DNA from: Theobroma cacao
Taxonomy: Eukaryota; Streptophyta; Magnoliopsida; Malvales; Malvaceae
Direction of reading: 5' to 3'
Assembly: GCF_000208745.1 (NCBI RefSeq)
Contig: NC_030850.1
Coordinates: forward strand, 11,764,640 to 11,828,639
Length of the DNA: 64,000 nucleotides
Shown: positions 50,857-63,125 of the stretch, piece by piece
Layout of the letters: each line of letters starts with the position of its first letter
Position numbering within the stretch: the stretch's first letter is position 1
Program-made: the position numbers and the translations under genes
The notes under the pieces: generated by a model
The model's database searches: none
The model's input: the letters and a program-made list of their open reading frames with translations, nothing else
Told to the model about the DNA's origin: nothing

Positions 50857-52574
50857 TTTTTTTTTTGTAAAAGGAAAATTTAATTAATTAAAGCATTAAC
50901 TTACATTATTCTAATCCATGATATGCCTAGTTTATCTGCTAATAAAATAGAGGAAATATTTGGAGGTGGAACATTAAAGATGTGTAAACCTATCTCTAAG
51001 TCTTCATAGTCTGTAGCCATCTAATCGGCTCCTCGATTGGCCTCACGATATATGTGAGTAATAGTGTAGTCTCAATCCTATTGTAACAGCTCCTTAATCT
51101 GCCTTAGTAAATTTGCACATGGATCCAGTGAAGAGTTCAAGCTTGAGATCTTCTGAATAGCCACCATTGAATCTACTTCTACTTGCACCTTGTTGAAACT
51201 TCTCTCCCAACATAATTTAAGGCCTTGAAGAATGGCCCAAAGTTTTGCGACAAGTGGATATGTTACACCCACCTTATGAACAAAACCAAAAAGCTAATTC
51301 CCTTCATCATCTCTTACAACCCTTTGCAGTAAATTTCCCATAAATACCTTTTGAGCTGCCACCCACATTAAGCTTTACATGTGAGTGATTTGCTCTTATC
51401 CAGGATATTGGAGTTGCTATTTTAGATTGATGCTCTGTTTTCCCCATATTATCCCAAGCTTCTTTCACCTTACACCATATATACTGTGCCACATTATCTG
51501 GCCAATGAAAAGAGCAATCAAACATATTTTTATTTCCCCAATGCCACAACATCCATATTGCATGAGAGAAGATGACTCCCCGTGGAACTCCATCACAAAG
51601 CTTTGATACAGATATATTCTCTTGAATCCATTGTTGTAAGTCCATAATAAAGAAAGTATTTGAGCTCAAATCAGGTCGTCTATTAAGCAACATATTTCTC
51701 GAGCAGTTGTAGTATCTTAAAGCATGTATTAAATTTTTAGTAGTATTACTGCATCTAAAACATAAACTCGAAGAAACCACATTCCTTTTAAACAACTAAT
51801 CCGTTGTTGGTAAGGATTCATGTAAAGCTCTCCAAAGAAAAACTTTAACTTTCCTAGGACTTATAATCTTCCAAATCTGCTCTTAATGTATAGGTGTTAA
51901 TAGTGAAGCATCACTTTGACAGTCATATCTTGACTTCGTAGAAAAGACTCCATTATTTGTCAAGGTCCAATACCCTTTATCAGTTACACTACTGTTGGGA
52001 TATACAAATATAACTGCTATCATCCTTATTATCTGAGCAGGAAGTAAGTGTTGTAATGAATGAAAGTACCAATTTCCATATTCATCACAATAGCTTGCCA
52101 CAAGTAAAGCAACTTCCATTACAGAAATTTCTCTATTGGCAAATTTCAATAGAGGTCCACAAGCTAGCCAAGAGTCCATCCAAAATAAAGTCGAGTGTCC
52201 ATTATTTGGGATCATACCTAGGCCTTTAAGCAAAATTTCTCTACTCTTCAATATGGTTCACCAAGTATAGGAGTCTGTAGTCTTAGCTTTAACTGATAAA
52301 AAGTCTTGATTTTTTAAATATTTGTTTTTCAGTATATCAACCCAAAGGGAGTCTTTATTTATCCATAACTGCCACCTTAACTTAACTAGTAAAGCCAAAT
52401 TAAACTTCTTAGTCTCCCCAATCTATAGCTCACCTAGTTCCTTTGCAAGGCAAATTGTTTTCCAACTGAATGCATAGAGCTTCTGCACCCCACCCAAGTG
52501 ACTCCAAATAAAATCCCTATTAAGTTTATCAATTTCCAATGCTACATTATTTGGGATGAGAATAGTTTGCATTA
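50857..52574 (-). mobile_element. LINE ORF2 3' part: RT end, zf-RVT, RNase H (split by MULE)
   Basis: Downstream half of a non-LTR retrotransposon. Reading minus-ward from the MULE border: RT thumb (LEIDKLNRDFIWSHLGG), then NGHSTLFWMDSW, the zf-RVT zinc finger (SPRKVKVFLWRALHESLPTT, then LCFRCSNTTKNLIH) and an RNase H domain (VKLNVGGSSKG, LWAILQGLKLCWERSFNKVQ, VEVDS). It is interrupted by several stops, so it is dead. The 3' tail is a 10-T run at 50857-50866 (poly(A) on the minus strand). It continues at 63665-64000 on the other side of the MULE. Confidence 0.88.
52566..52574. repeat. 9-bp target-site duplication, left (TTTGCATTA)
   Basis: Matches TTTGTATTA at 63665-63673 with one transition. 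The site lies in LINE coding sequence. Confidence 0.8.
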
Positions 52575-53009
52575 GGGGGAAATTTTTTTTGGCCCTTGAA
52601 AACAAAGTGTTTTTGAAAATAACCTTCCAGATAAATTTAACTGTTTTTAGCCACCAGAAGAGATTTTGGGACAAAAATACCCTTAATGAGACATCTTCGG
52701 TGACGCATACTCTCAAACAGGTGAAAAATAGGAAAATAAATATGCGAAGAATTTCCAAACATCTATTTTTGTGAAAAACATCCAATTTTTTCCCCAAAAG
52801 CTTGTGTAAAACAAAATAATGTTGCATGAGATGTTTTTTCAGATATTTCGGACATGTCATTCAGATAATACGAGAAGGGTGATATTAAACTGAACGAGGA
52901 ACTGGTCATGATGAATCAAAAGCTTCGACAATGATGTGAAATAAAAAATCCCTGATACGATGGTGTATCGAAAGGAGAAAGATGTGAATCCGAAACAGGA
53001 AATGGTCGT

Positions 53010-53815
53010 GCTACAGCAGGCCATATGTGACACGTTTGTGTGACGGCAGGGTTTAGAGTTTGTGAAACGGCAGGGTGGGAATGTGTGACACGGCATGGTA
53101 GGAATGTGTGACACGGCATGGTGAGAATGTGACACGGCATGGTATAGAGTTTGTGACACAGCATGGTGAGAATGTGTGACACGTTATAATGAGAATATGT
53201 GACACGATAGGATTTAGAGTGTGTGACACACCATGAAGGGAATATGTGACACGTCATGGTGATAATGTGTGTGACGACATAGTGAGAATGTGACAAGGGT
53301 GTGACACGACAGGGTTTAAAGTGTGTGACCTGCCATGGTCAGACATGTGACACAACAGGGTTATAGTGTGTGACACGTCATGGTCAGACGTGTGACACGA
53401 CAGGGTTATAATGTGTGAAACGACACTGTGATAATGTGTGACACGACAGAGTTTAGTGTGTGTGACACGGTAGGGTGATAATGTGTGAGACAACACAGTG
53501 AGAATATGTGAAACGGGTGTGACACGGTAGCATTTAGAGTGTGTGACACGGCAGGGTCATAATGTGTGAAACAGCACAATGATAATGTGTGACACGGGTG
53601 TGACAGGCAGGGTTTAGAGTGTGTGACACACCATGGAGGGAATTTGTGACACGCTAGTGTGATAATGTGTGAGACGACACAGTGAGAATATGTGAGACGG
53701 GTGTGACACGGTAGGGTTTAGAGTGTGTGGCACGCCATAATCAGACGTGTGACACGGCATGGCTTGAAAGTGTGACATGCCATGGGTTGAATATGTGACA
53801 CGCCATGGTGTGAAA
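53010..53815 (+). repeat. Array A: GTGTGACACG(G/A/C)CA units
   Basis: About 30-35 units of GTGTGACACGGCAxGGT joined by short variable linkers (TTAGAGT, GAGAAT, GATAAT). Some units carry the full GTGACACGCCATGG. It lies just inside the left terminal repeat and causes long Cys/His/Ser-rich minus-strand ORFs that are not genes. Confidence 0.9.
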
Positions 53816-54194
53816 GAAGGCAAACAAATAATGAGGAATGCGTTTAGACTTCTACTGAATGAATGAAATAAATATAAAAGGCCATTTCATTTTAATTAAA
53901 TATTTTTCTGAAATCGTAAACGTCTGTGTAAAGGAAATAAGAGAGTTGCATTCATTCTTCATTTCGAAAGATAGCAGAGAGTTCGACTTCATTCTTTGCC
54001 AGCTGAACTACATCACAACAACAATGTCGGTTATCAGTGAAGAGGTGAGTCAGTCTAAAATTAAAACTTTCTTCTGTTCATTAATTTTTTGCGAGGTTGG
54101 TTTGATATGTTGGTGTTTTTTGCAATTGTTATGCTTTGCTTAAATTGTTTTCTTCCTGATTTTATGGTCGTACCAAAGTGTTGAATGGGGTTCG

Positions 54195-54805
54195 CATCTG
54201 CATATGGCGTGTTATGGGTTAACTGGTTTTTTGAGTTTTTAGCGTGTCACGACTGTTCCTAGCGTGTTGTTGGTTAATTGGTTTTTTTTTTTTTTAGCAT
54301 GTCACAACTGTTCCTGGCGTGTTGTGGGTTAATTGTTTTTTGTGTTTTTAACGTGTCACGGCTATTCCTGGCATGTTGTGGGTTAATTGTTTTTTGTTTT
54401 TTTTACGTGTCACGGCTGTTCATGGCCTGTTGTGGGTTAACTGTTTTTTTGGAGTTTTTAACGTGTCACAGTTGTTCCTCACTTGTTGTGGGTTAACTGA
54501 TTTTTGGGTTTTTAGCGTGTCACGACTGTTCTTGGCGTGTTGTGGGTTAATTGATTTTTTAGGTTTTTAACGTGTCACGGCTGTTCTTGACGTGTTGTGG
54601 GTTAATTGATTTTTTGAGTTTTTAGCGTGTCAAGGTTGTTGGTGTAACGAGTCAGTAATTACAGTATTGACATGTCACGACACTGATATGCATGGCGTGT
54701 CACGACATTTAACTTGATATACATGGCGTGTCACTACATTTGACTTGATATGCATGGCATGTTACAACATTTTACTTGATATGGATGGCGTGTAACAACA
54801 TTTAT
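54195..54805 (-). repeat. Array B: two sub-arrays around CGTGTCACG in the first intron
   Basis: 54195-54640: about eight ~60-bp units (TTTTTAGCGTGTCACGACTG, then TGTTGTGGGTTAATTG). 54665-54805: about four or five ~33-bp units (ATGGCGTGTCACGACATTT, then ACTTGATATG). The core CATGGCGTGTCAC is the reverse complement of the array A core. Confidence 0.9.
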
Positions 54806-56189
54806 TTCTTTCTTTAGTATTCCTTGTTTCCACATTATGGGTTAACTCAATCGTGCATGTGTGCCATGTTTTGCAGGTGCAGTCCAGTCAGTATGAGGAT
54901 CTTGATAGTTTGATTTTTGTGCCCAGGGAGAAGTGGGCGTTCAATATCTCTATCAACACCCACTATAAGTGGTCGCAACTGCATTACATCAACAAGACTC
55001 TCCAAAAGAAAAGGGAGTACGATGCAGTGAAGCGTACATGTTTCGAAATACTGCTGGACGTATATCCGTAAGGCTACTTCTGTGTTGGTCTCCTGCATAA
55101 CATCATGATTCGTCGAATTAATGAGACAGAGGCAATGAAGCTCGAGCTATGGTTTGCCATTGGTAAGAGCAAGGGGCGGATATCAAAGTAAGGAGTTCTG
55201 CCTTATCATCGGACTGAAGTTTAGTCTAATGACCGGTGTGTTCAAATGACCATACTAGGTTGTTGCGGATGGAATGCATGACAGATACTTTCGACAGAGG
55301 CAACTTTCAGCGACCAGGCAACGCGACCAAGATGGCACTTGTCTTGATCGCAAATAACATTTTATTTGGTCAAGACTACCGTAGACGGGTGACACCTTGG
55401 TTATTGTCATTGGTGGAGGACATCAACACCTGGAATGCCTTCCCATGGGGTCACTATGTTTGGAGGCTGATGAAGGACTACGTTTTGAAAGGGTTCGAAA
55501 TGCTTGCCGTAAACTCGCAGAAGGCTACTCGTTTACGATACAACATTTACAGATTCGCGTGGGTGACACAGGTACTGTCACTAAACATTTATCCGTTTCC
55601 TTTTGACATAAAAATTTATGGTTGCACTCGTTTATCATATACGGTCTGATAATATTACATTTAACTTGCAGTTATGGGCAATGGAGGCAATTTTGGCCTT
55701 CTAAAAAATAGTTGCCCCATCTGCTCCGAAAGACGTCTACCCACGTATGTGCAGATGACAATATAATCAGAAGCCAAAAGACTTATACAAAACAGTTGAG
55801 AAGTTGAAGTCATCTGAGTAGGTGAGTGAACAACAACTAATTTCTGCTATGCATTTGTATAATAATTTTCTCTAAAATTTAATCACAATCCTTATTTTGC
55901 AGTTGTGGGCAGTCGAGACCTTGGAGCCCACCTCGAATGAAGCTAGCTGGAAGTATTTTGTGGACATTGATGTCCCGTTATCTGAGGGCCACCAATACGT
56001 GCCAATAGGGCATATCGAGGATCGGACAAACTGAGGCTTAGGTGCTCGAGAAAAGAGGAGAAAAATAAAAGAGAAAAGAGCCATTGGTGGCATGAAGCGG
56101 AGGCGCACTGTCGCTGCTTTAGTGGATGAGCTGTCGGGCCCTGAGTTGATAGAGGAAGGGGACGACATGGCAATGGCAGTGAACAGCCA

Positions 56190-56580
56190 GTAAGGACGAT
56201 TCTAACGGTTTGTATTCAACAATTTCATATGTGATTATTGAATAACATACTTGTGTTTGTAGTTGGACTATGCAACTACAACTTCTCAACCACCGATAGG
56301 TCCTCTTCAGACACATATTGCTAACAAGCCATCAGTAAGATCGGTTGTAACGGTTTGTGTTCAACATTTCTGCATATGTTTTTTGAGTAACACAGTAATT
56401 TCTGTCATTACAATTGAAAGAGGCGACAGCAGCTCCTCAACCACAGATCGGTCCTGCTCAATCGCACAGTGGTAACGAGTCGTCGGTATGGATTTTAAAG
56501 TTCTAACGATTAATGTTCAACAATTTCATATATGATTATTAAATAACACAATAATATATGTTATTGTAGTTGACCCATTC
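56190..56580 (+). repeat. Tandemly duplicated exon-intron unit, ~145 bp
   Basis: Three successive intron-like segments (GTAAGG..., GTAAGA..., GTATGG..., each with AACGGTTTGTxTTCAACA-like words and AATAACA) separate two short exons of about 70 nt. These encode ATTTSQPPIGPLQTHIANKP and ATAAPQPQIGPAQSHSGNES, clearly related 20-residue peptides. Confidence 0.7.
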
Positions 56581-57039
56581 GACAAGAGTCAATGACGGAG
56601 TAAACACGAAGCGTCAACTGCGATGGATCATGCACCAAGCATAAAAAAGACATGTCAAAGTTGAAGGTTTCAATTCAGTCATTGACTCGGGCCATGCAGA
56701 TGTTTAAGGACCTTGTCGTTGCTAGTATTCTAGAGGGCCTGAAATCACAAGTACAATATTCTATCTTGGCTCATATATTGGTCGTTTATGTTTAGTAGGT
56801 GTAGTTCTATTTTCTGTTCTCGGTTTATGGTTTGTGGTATTTTATGAGCTAACAGATTTTCCCATTTGTCTTGTTCTATAGGGCGGTCCTTCATCTTATA
56901 ATGCTGGTGAGGACGATGATGATGTAGATGATGGGCAGCATGATGAAGTTGCTGTTCAAATTCACGATGATGTTGTTGGTCGTGACGGAGATGATGTTGT
57001 GGTAGGGGATGTGACCCTTCAATCAGATGATGCTAAAGG

Positions 57040-57385
57040 AGTCCATGTTCATCAGGCTGATTCTGTTATCAATGCATCTGTGAGAGGAGAGGGGGATCTT
57101 CGCTCGCTCGTGGTTGAAGGAGTCCATGTTCCTAAGGCTGATTCGATTATCGATGCATCTACGGGAGATGAGGGGGACCTTCACTCCCTTGTGGCTGAAG
57201 GATTCCATGTTCCTAGGCTGATTCAATTATCGATGCATCTATGGGATGGGAAAAGGACCTTCACTCGCTCGTGGTTAAAAGAGAGCATCTTCCTGAGGCC
57301 TATGCAGTAGTCGAGGTAGCAGCAGGAGGGGATGGGAACCTTGCATCACTTCAGGCTGAAGGGGACCATCTTCCTAAGAGCACTC
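57040..57385 (+). repeat. ~84-bp coding tandem repeat (27-28 residues)
   Basis: About four to five units of the form GVHVPKADSIIDAS, then GDLHSLVAE, in the linker of the ULP1 pseudogene. Unit 3 has lost one base (CCTAGGCTGATT instead of CCTAAGGCTGATT), which shifts the frame. Confidence 0.85.
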
Positions 57386-58662
57386 TTGAAGCCAACGGGA
57401 CACGGTTATTGTCAGCAGAGCTTGATGTCCATCATCATGTCGCATAAATTTCAGACCTAACTAAGCAAGTACGGGTCAAAATGGTGAGCAAATACATGTC
57501 AAGCCCGTACGTCAATCCCTCAGTGAGTCGTCAAGATATGAAGGACGCAATGGTGGAAGCATACAAAGCTTTCTAGAAAGACAAGTGTGCAAGGTAAGCT
57601 TAAAAATAACATTACAAATATTTTTTTTTTATGAAACATTAATCCACAAGGCTTTGAAATCCATTCTGTTACATATGCAAGTGTAACGTCGGGATCTTAG
57701 GGGATCAAGGTGCTGAATTTTTCACAACATTAGAAGATCCTAAAGAAGAAATGAGTAGTGAACATATAGACGTATGCCTTAACGTACTCTGTAAGTGAAT
57801 GATAGAGCCGAAGTCGAAGCTGTACATTACCTGTACGTGCGTGGTTGACACGATATTCTTTGTAAATTTACTTGAAAATTTTTTAATTTTGAAAATACTA
57901 AGTTTTTTATTGCATTAAGTGTAAGCTAATGTATACATGTTTCACAGGACATCATCCATCTGCTACACACCGCATTTCCAACTGAAGATGCCCGGTCCAC
58001 AATAGAAATTTCAAATGAGTTATAGGGGTACCTGAAGGGTGAGAGGCTGACATACGGTAAAAAATACGAACATGTCGATTTCATCCTCGCACCTTGCAAT
58101 GTGGGCGGGCATTGGGTGGTAGCGAAGATCGACTTGGTGAGATGGACGATCAAGGTGGTGGACTCCGTAATAACTTTGAATGCTAAGGATAACGGAGTGT
58201 GTGCGGCTCAGATGACACTACTTACGACAATTATGCCAATCATCTGCGACCAAGCTAGTTATTTCAACAAAACACACCGAAAGACACGTGATTTAATGCT
58301 AATGCCATTGAAAATCCATTTGCCAAAAGCTAAAGTGCATCGGCAGAACAATAGTGTCAGTTGCGGTATGTTCATGATAGGGTACATGACGATATTTTGC
58401 AATCGAAAAATATCAGAGTTAAGCAGAATATGATTGCAAATATGCGTCGCCAATACGCTCTAGAAATTTTTTCCAACCGTTGTGAGAACGAACCCTGAAC
58501 ATATCGATCATTGTATGTACATCATTTTTTTTGTATATATAATTAATTTTAATATTCATACATTTTATACATTACTTTCCCATTACTTTTTCTTTATCAA
58601 TTCAAACACGGTGCTTATAAATATTAGAAGCTGAGGTAAATTTTTAAATTAATACTGCAACC

Positions 58663-59325
58663 ACGTGGCGTGTCAGCCCATTGGGGCATGGCGTGTCACC
58701 CCATAATACTACAACAAGTCAACGTGTCACGCTAGAAATCTGCATGCACTCAGCTTGTCACCACAATTGGGGCATGGCGTGTCACCTCACAAGACTACAA
58801 CAAGTTAGCGTGTCACGCTAGAAGTCTGCATGCACTCATCATGTCACCACAATTAGGGCGTGACGTGTCACCCCACAAGATTGCAACAAGTCAGCATGTC
58901 ATGCCAGAAGTCTGCATGCACTCAGCGTGTCTCCACAATTAGGGCGTGGCGTGTCACCCAACAAGATTGCAACAAGGCAGCGTGTCACGCCAGAAGTCTG
59001 CACACACTCAGCGTGTCAACACAATTGGCCCATGCCGTGTCACCCCACAAGACTGCAACAAGTCAGCGTGTCACGCTAGAAGTCTGCATGCACTCGGCGT
59101 GTCACCACAATCGGCCCATGCAGTGTCACCCCACAAGACTGCAACAAGTCAACATGTCACGCCAGAAGTCTGCATGCACTCAGCGTGTCACCATAATTGG
59201 GGCGTGGCCTGTCACCCCACAATACTGCAACAAGTCAGCGTGTCACGCCAAAAGTCTGCATGTACTCATCGTGTCACCACAAGCATCTGTTTCCACTCAG
59301 CGTGTCACCACAAGATGTCATTGAC
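58663..59325 (-). repeat. Array C: ~98-bp units with CATGGCGTGTCAC core
   Basis: About seven units such as CAACAAGTCAGCGTGTCACG, AGTCTGCATGCACTCAGCGT, GTCACCACAATTGGGGC and GTGGCGTGTCACCCCACAAG. Each contains three GTGTCAC sites. It lies between the 3' ends of the two convergent MULE genes. Repeat-derived ORFs on the plus strand (58860-59398) are not genes. Confidence 0.9.
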
Positions 59326-59889
59326 ATCTACCAATTATAGCCTAATCTCAACCCCCACACTAGATTATCAAAACTGCCACGTGGCATTTTTTTATTAGCT
59401 TAGCATAATATATTTTAATTTAAATTTGTTAAGTGATTGGCTTAAAGTTTTATATGGCAGTATTAATAAGATAAAGAATAAAGTAAACGTTGTAATTAAA
59501 AAATTACAAAAAAAAATTGAATATTGGGATTTAGAAAGCTACTAAATATAGATGAATTAATTTAATTTTATATCTCTTAAGAGATTTGATTGTAAAAACA
59601 TAAAAAGTTAAATCAAATGAAATAAAAAGGAATTAAATCAAATTATTAATTATTTAATACAAGTGGTAATAAAATGTGAGAAAAGGGGTAACAGTATAAG
59701 GACTTCGCAAGTCTATTCAGTGTTCAAAACTATGGACAAAATGAAAAGAATACTCAAACAATATATTTACAAAATAAAGACTCATCTACAAGAGGAAACT
59801 AACAAATATTAAAAAATATGAATGAATGTAAGATACTGCAAGAGGAAATTGTGAGAAAGGTATTGCACATGGGATACACATTTAGTTAG

Positions 59890-62830
59890 GTCGACAAGTT
59901 GTCTTCATCCATAACACACCCTACGTTTTCAGACATTGTCCTTCGTATTGGACAGTTGTTACGTGTGTGACCAATTTATCTGCAACTTAAACATGCTTTC
60001 GATTGGCGCACTCGTGGAGGCGCCGCTTAACTTGGAGATGGTGTTGGATTTGTGGATGGAACTGCAAATGGGGATGGGTAATTCTATTTGTTATGCTCGT
60101 ACCTCTTGCATTGTGAACATCTCCATGCTCGACTGCCTTCACCAGCTGATGGAATCTTTATCGTCTTAGGTCTTTTCGCTTGGCCTCGCCAAGATTGTGG
60201 CAAAACGACAATTTGTTTCACATGAAGGGGGATGTCCCACTCACTAAGATGCCCTATCGGATGAATTAACCCCAAATAACCCTCCACGAAAATGGTTGTC
60301 TTGTAGTAGTCAGCGCAGAATTCAATGGCTTCACGTTTGCATTTACTGAAAAATACAATGAACTCAATCTTCAAGCACAATGTAAATGTTATTTCAAGTA
60401 GGGTTCAAATAAGAAATAAAGATATTCTGACCTTATTGTTGCAATGGCATGGTTGCATGGTAGTAAATCTGTTTACAAGTCCGTCCATCTTCTCGTCTTT
60501 AATTTCGAACTCCACTCGATTGATAGGCTTAACTACAAAACGATGTGCATCATTGAACCATTTGCTCAACTGCTTGGCAACCTAAGGGCTGAGGGGTGTG
60601 GTCACCTTGACGGCCTCCTCGTACTGGTCATGGAACCAACACTGAAACATGTCTTTGATGAACTCAATCAAAACAGTGATTGGCATTTGTCTTACATGCT
60701 TCAAGCATGAGTTAACACATTTCACAATGTTGGATGTCATCATTTGGTATCGCCTTGCCGGTGAACATGCACGTGCCCTATTCTCATAAGATCAAAGTGG
60801 GTTCTCGTGTGAATCTGCTTGAGCTGGTTCATATGTATGTTGAAATCGAAAACCTTATAGCAATCTCAAGCAAGGGTGAAAATCATAGAAACGTCATCCC
60901 ACTTGAACTTGTTTTTAAAGTTTTTTTTCAAGTGGTAACCGTATAAATCGTGGTGCGCTTCTGGGTATGCATTTTAGATTGCTTTCTTAATGTCAAGATG
61001 CTGATCAAAAATGAACATAGTGTTTTCAGGATAACCAACCGCATCACGCAGGTTGTTAAGAAATCACGTCCACGAGTCTTCATCCTCAACATGGCCGATG
61101 CCAAACGTAACTAGATATACGCACTCATTCACATCTTTGCATACAGCGACAAACAGAACACCCTTGAACCTGCCTTTCATATGTGTCACATCAATTACAA
61201 CTGTAAGACGCATTACATCCCTAAACCCCCGAATACAAGCCTTGTATGACTAGAAACAATATTTGAATCTTTCTACCTCATCAGTAGCCACTACAGTCAC
61301 TGTGCCAAGATTTTCTTGTTCCAACATATAAAAATACAAGGGTAGTAGTTGAAATAACTCCTCCAAGGGACCGAAAACAAGTCTCTCTGCATACTCCTTC
61401 GCTTGCCAAGCCTTACCATACAAGCATTCCAATCCCCACTGAACCCTCATCTCACAAATTATGTCCTTAGGTCTTAATGCTACTCCATTAGCCTAAAGCT
61501 TGTGTGACATAAGTTCACCAATTATCTTCACACTCGCAGTTGAAAATCGCCCTTGCAAACCATCAATAATATAGGTGTGTACTTTGTGGAACATCCAAAC
61601 TTGCCAATATTTTCCTCTGTCAGGTAACTTCGTTGCACGCACACTGAACTTGCATGCCTTGTCCTTACAACCAACCTCATAACGAGCTTTACATGACCTT
61701 TTTACTCTTATCCCAAACTACTCTTTTAGAACCAACATGTTCAAAGCTCATTTTAACTCGACCTTCGAGGAAAACATTCTTCCTTTGTATAAGCGATCAT
61801 TGGCACATGTTGATTCCTCAATGGTAATTGTTTGGAAGGAAAACCTTTCTGCACTTGCAATTAGCCACGTACGAGATATCTCTATATTTCCCCTTTCCTG
61901 ATAACTGTCATCGAGCAATGTATCAAGGGAACGAATCCCTTTCTCACTAGCAATGGGGTTATTGTATATGAGGTCATCACACTGAACATCTCCTACATTA
62001 ATACCTTTAACAGGTTCCGTTTCGCCTTCAACAGTATTGCAAATTAGAATGTCACTATCATAAAGCCAGTCATAGTCTGCACTGTCATCATGCCATTGTT
62101 CAAGCCCATCATCTGAATTGTCATCAAATCTATCTTTACCGATAGCGAACAAATCCTCATTTCCCTCATCAAATGTAGTATTATCCTCCAGCGTCGCAAT
62201 GTCACCCTCCAACCTCATAGTGTTGTCCTCAAGTGTCATATTCTCATTTGACAATGGCATTACACACTCTACAGTTTCACCCAATCGTTGCATTTATTGG
62301 ACAGAAGCAAGTAATTGGTTTGATGCACATCCTGATCGAAATTGTGCAGCCAACTGTTCTGTGAATGCCGTATGTCTGCCGAGCTGCACAAACTTTTGTG
62401 CATACCTCAATTGCCATTGTTGTGGGTTACGGACCAAATGTTGTGGTATATGTGAAGCATTGTAAATCTCATTTTGATTAACCTGATTACCATGTTGTTC
62501 AACTTCTTCATGTGACATAACATTTGTTTAGCATTCCTTAATGCTGACATACACAACCAGAACATTCCTCTGTTCTAGCAGAATTAATGCAACATCCTCA
62601 TCATCCTTGATAATTGGCCGTGATAGCTCTCCAAATGTATTGATTAATGCATGTAACTCAATCTCGTCAATTTTTGAGTTTACCCCAACAACATCTTCAA
62701 CCAACTTCATCAAGCCCGCAAACGACAAATCACTCCTAACCCCCGACATTCGTGACTCACCACCCTTGTAAATGCCATCCACCCACTGACCACCATGTTT
62801 TATCACAAGTCGCACAATTGGAACCCCACT
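59890..62830 (-). pseudogene. MURA-type MULE transposase with zinc knuckles (degenerate)
   Basis: Reads minus-ward from about 62830. The N-terminal PB1-like region is VRLVIKHGGQWVDGIYKGGE. Next is an acidic segment (62293-61748), then the DNA-binding zone with YEVGCKDKACKFSVRATKLP. The MULE DDE core follows: VVIDVTHMKGRFKGVLFVAV near 61190 (first Asp), FGIGHVEDEDSW, and FDQHLDIKKAI near 60990 (second Asp). YPEAHHDLYGYHLKKNF comes next. The C-terminal part has SWIM-like flanks (ADYYKTTIFVEGYLGLIHPI) and two CCHC knuckles: CSQCKRYEHNK at 60100 with its last Cys lost, and CLSCRxIGHTRNNC near 59960. About ten nonsense codons interrupt one long frame with little sign of frameshift. The upstream exon is uncertain: an acceptor tttcag lies just before VPIVRL. 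Confidence 0.88.
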
Positions 62831-62869
62831 GAAATTTTGAAAATAAAAAAAATTTGTTAATCATTTTAC

Positions 62870-63125
62870 ACAATACATGTCGTGTTCAAAAATTTATCAG
62901 TCATGTTGTTACACGCCATTTTCACAACATGTTACACACAAGTTCAAAATTTGTTACACACCATGTTCACAACATATTACATGCAAGTTCAAAATTTGTT
63001 ACACGCCATGTTCACAACATGTTACACGCTATGTTAAATAAAAATGTTACATGCCATGTGCTAACACATGTTATTTCAGTATATTTGTTACATGCCATCT
63101 GCTTTATAAATGCATGGCATGTAAC
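62870..63125 (+). repeat. Array D: GTTACACGCCATGTTCACAACAT units
   Basis: About eight to ten related units (GTTACACGCCATGTTCACAA, GTTACACACAAGTTCAAAAT) in the leader of the transposase gene, just inside the right end. The orientation matches array A (GTxACACGCCATG on the plus strand). Confidence 0.85.

Larger units (their letters stand above)
54024..58500 (+). pseudogene. DUF1985 + ULP1-protease gene of the MULE (degenerate)
   Basis: Exon 1 is 54024-54044 (MSVISEE|gtgagt). Exon 2 starts at 54877 (VQSSQYEDLDSL) and enters a DUF1985 domain: FEILLDVYP, stop, GYFCVGLLHNIMIRRINETE. A second stop plus a 1-nt shift follow near 55188. The next exon, 55256-55572, has NAFPWGHYVWRLMKD and ends at a gtactg donor. 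Later exons include LWAMEAILAF and LWAVETLEP. An acidic linker follows (56905-57450), with a 27-28-residue tandem repeat that itself holds a 1-nt deletion. The ULP1 C48 peptidase domain (57948-58430) keeps the catalytic set: GGHWVVAKID (His), IKVVDS (Asp), NNSVSCGMF (Gln region and Cys-Gly). An in-frame TAG precedes it (NEL*GYL). SUMO-type deconjugation would be the family role. Confidence 0.85.

Noticed and set aside
52857..53823. Several minus-strand ORFs of 60-126 residues rich in Cys, His, Ser and Pro
   Set aside because: They are translations of motif array A; overlapping frames are all open because the repeat lacks stop codons, not because they encode protein.
54278..54570. ORFs with repeated FLACCGLI segments
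   Set aside because: Translation of array B, which lies in an intron-like interval between 54044 and 54877.
58860..59398. Two overlapping plus-strand ORFs of 150 residues
   Set aside because: Both are translations of array C repeat units in different frames.
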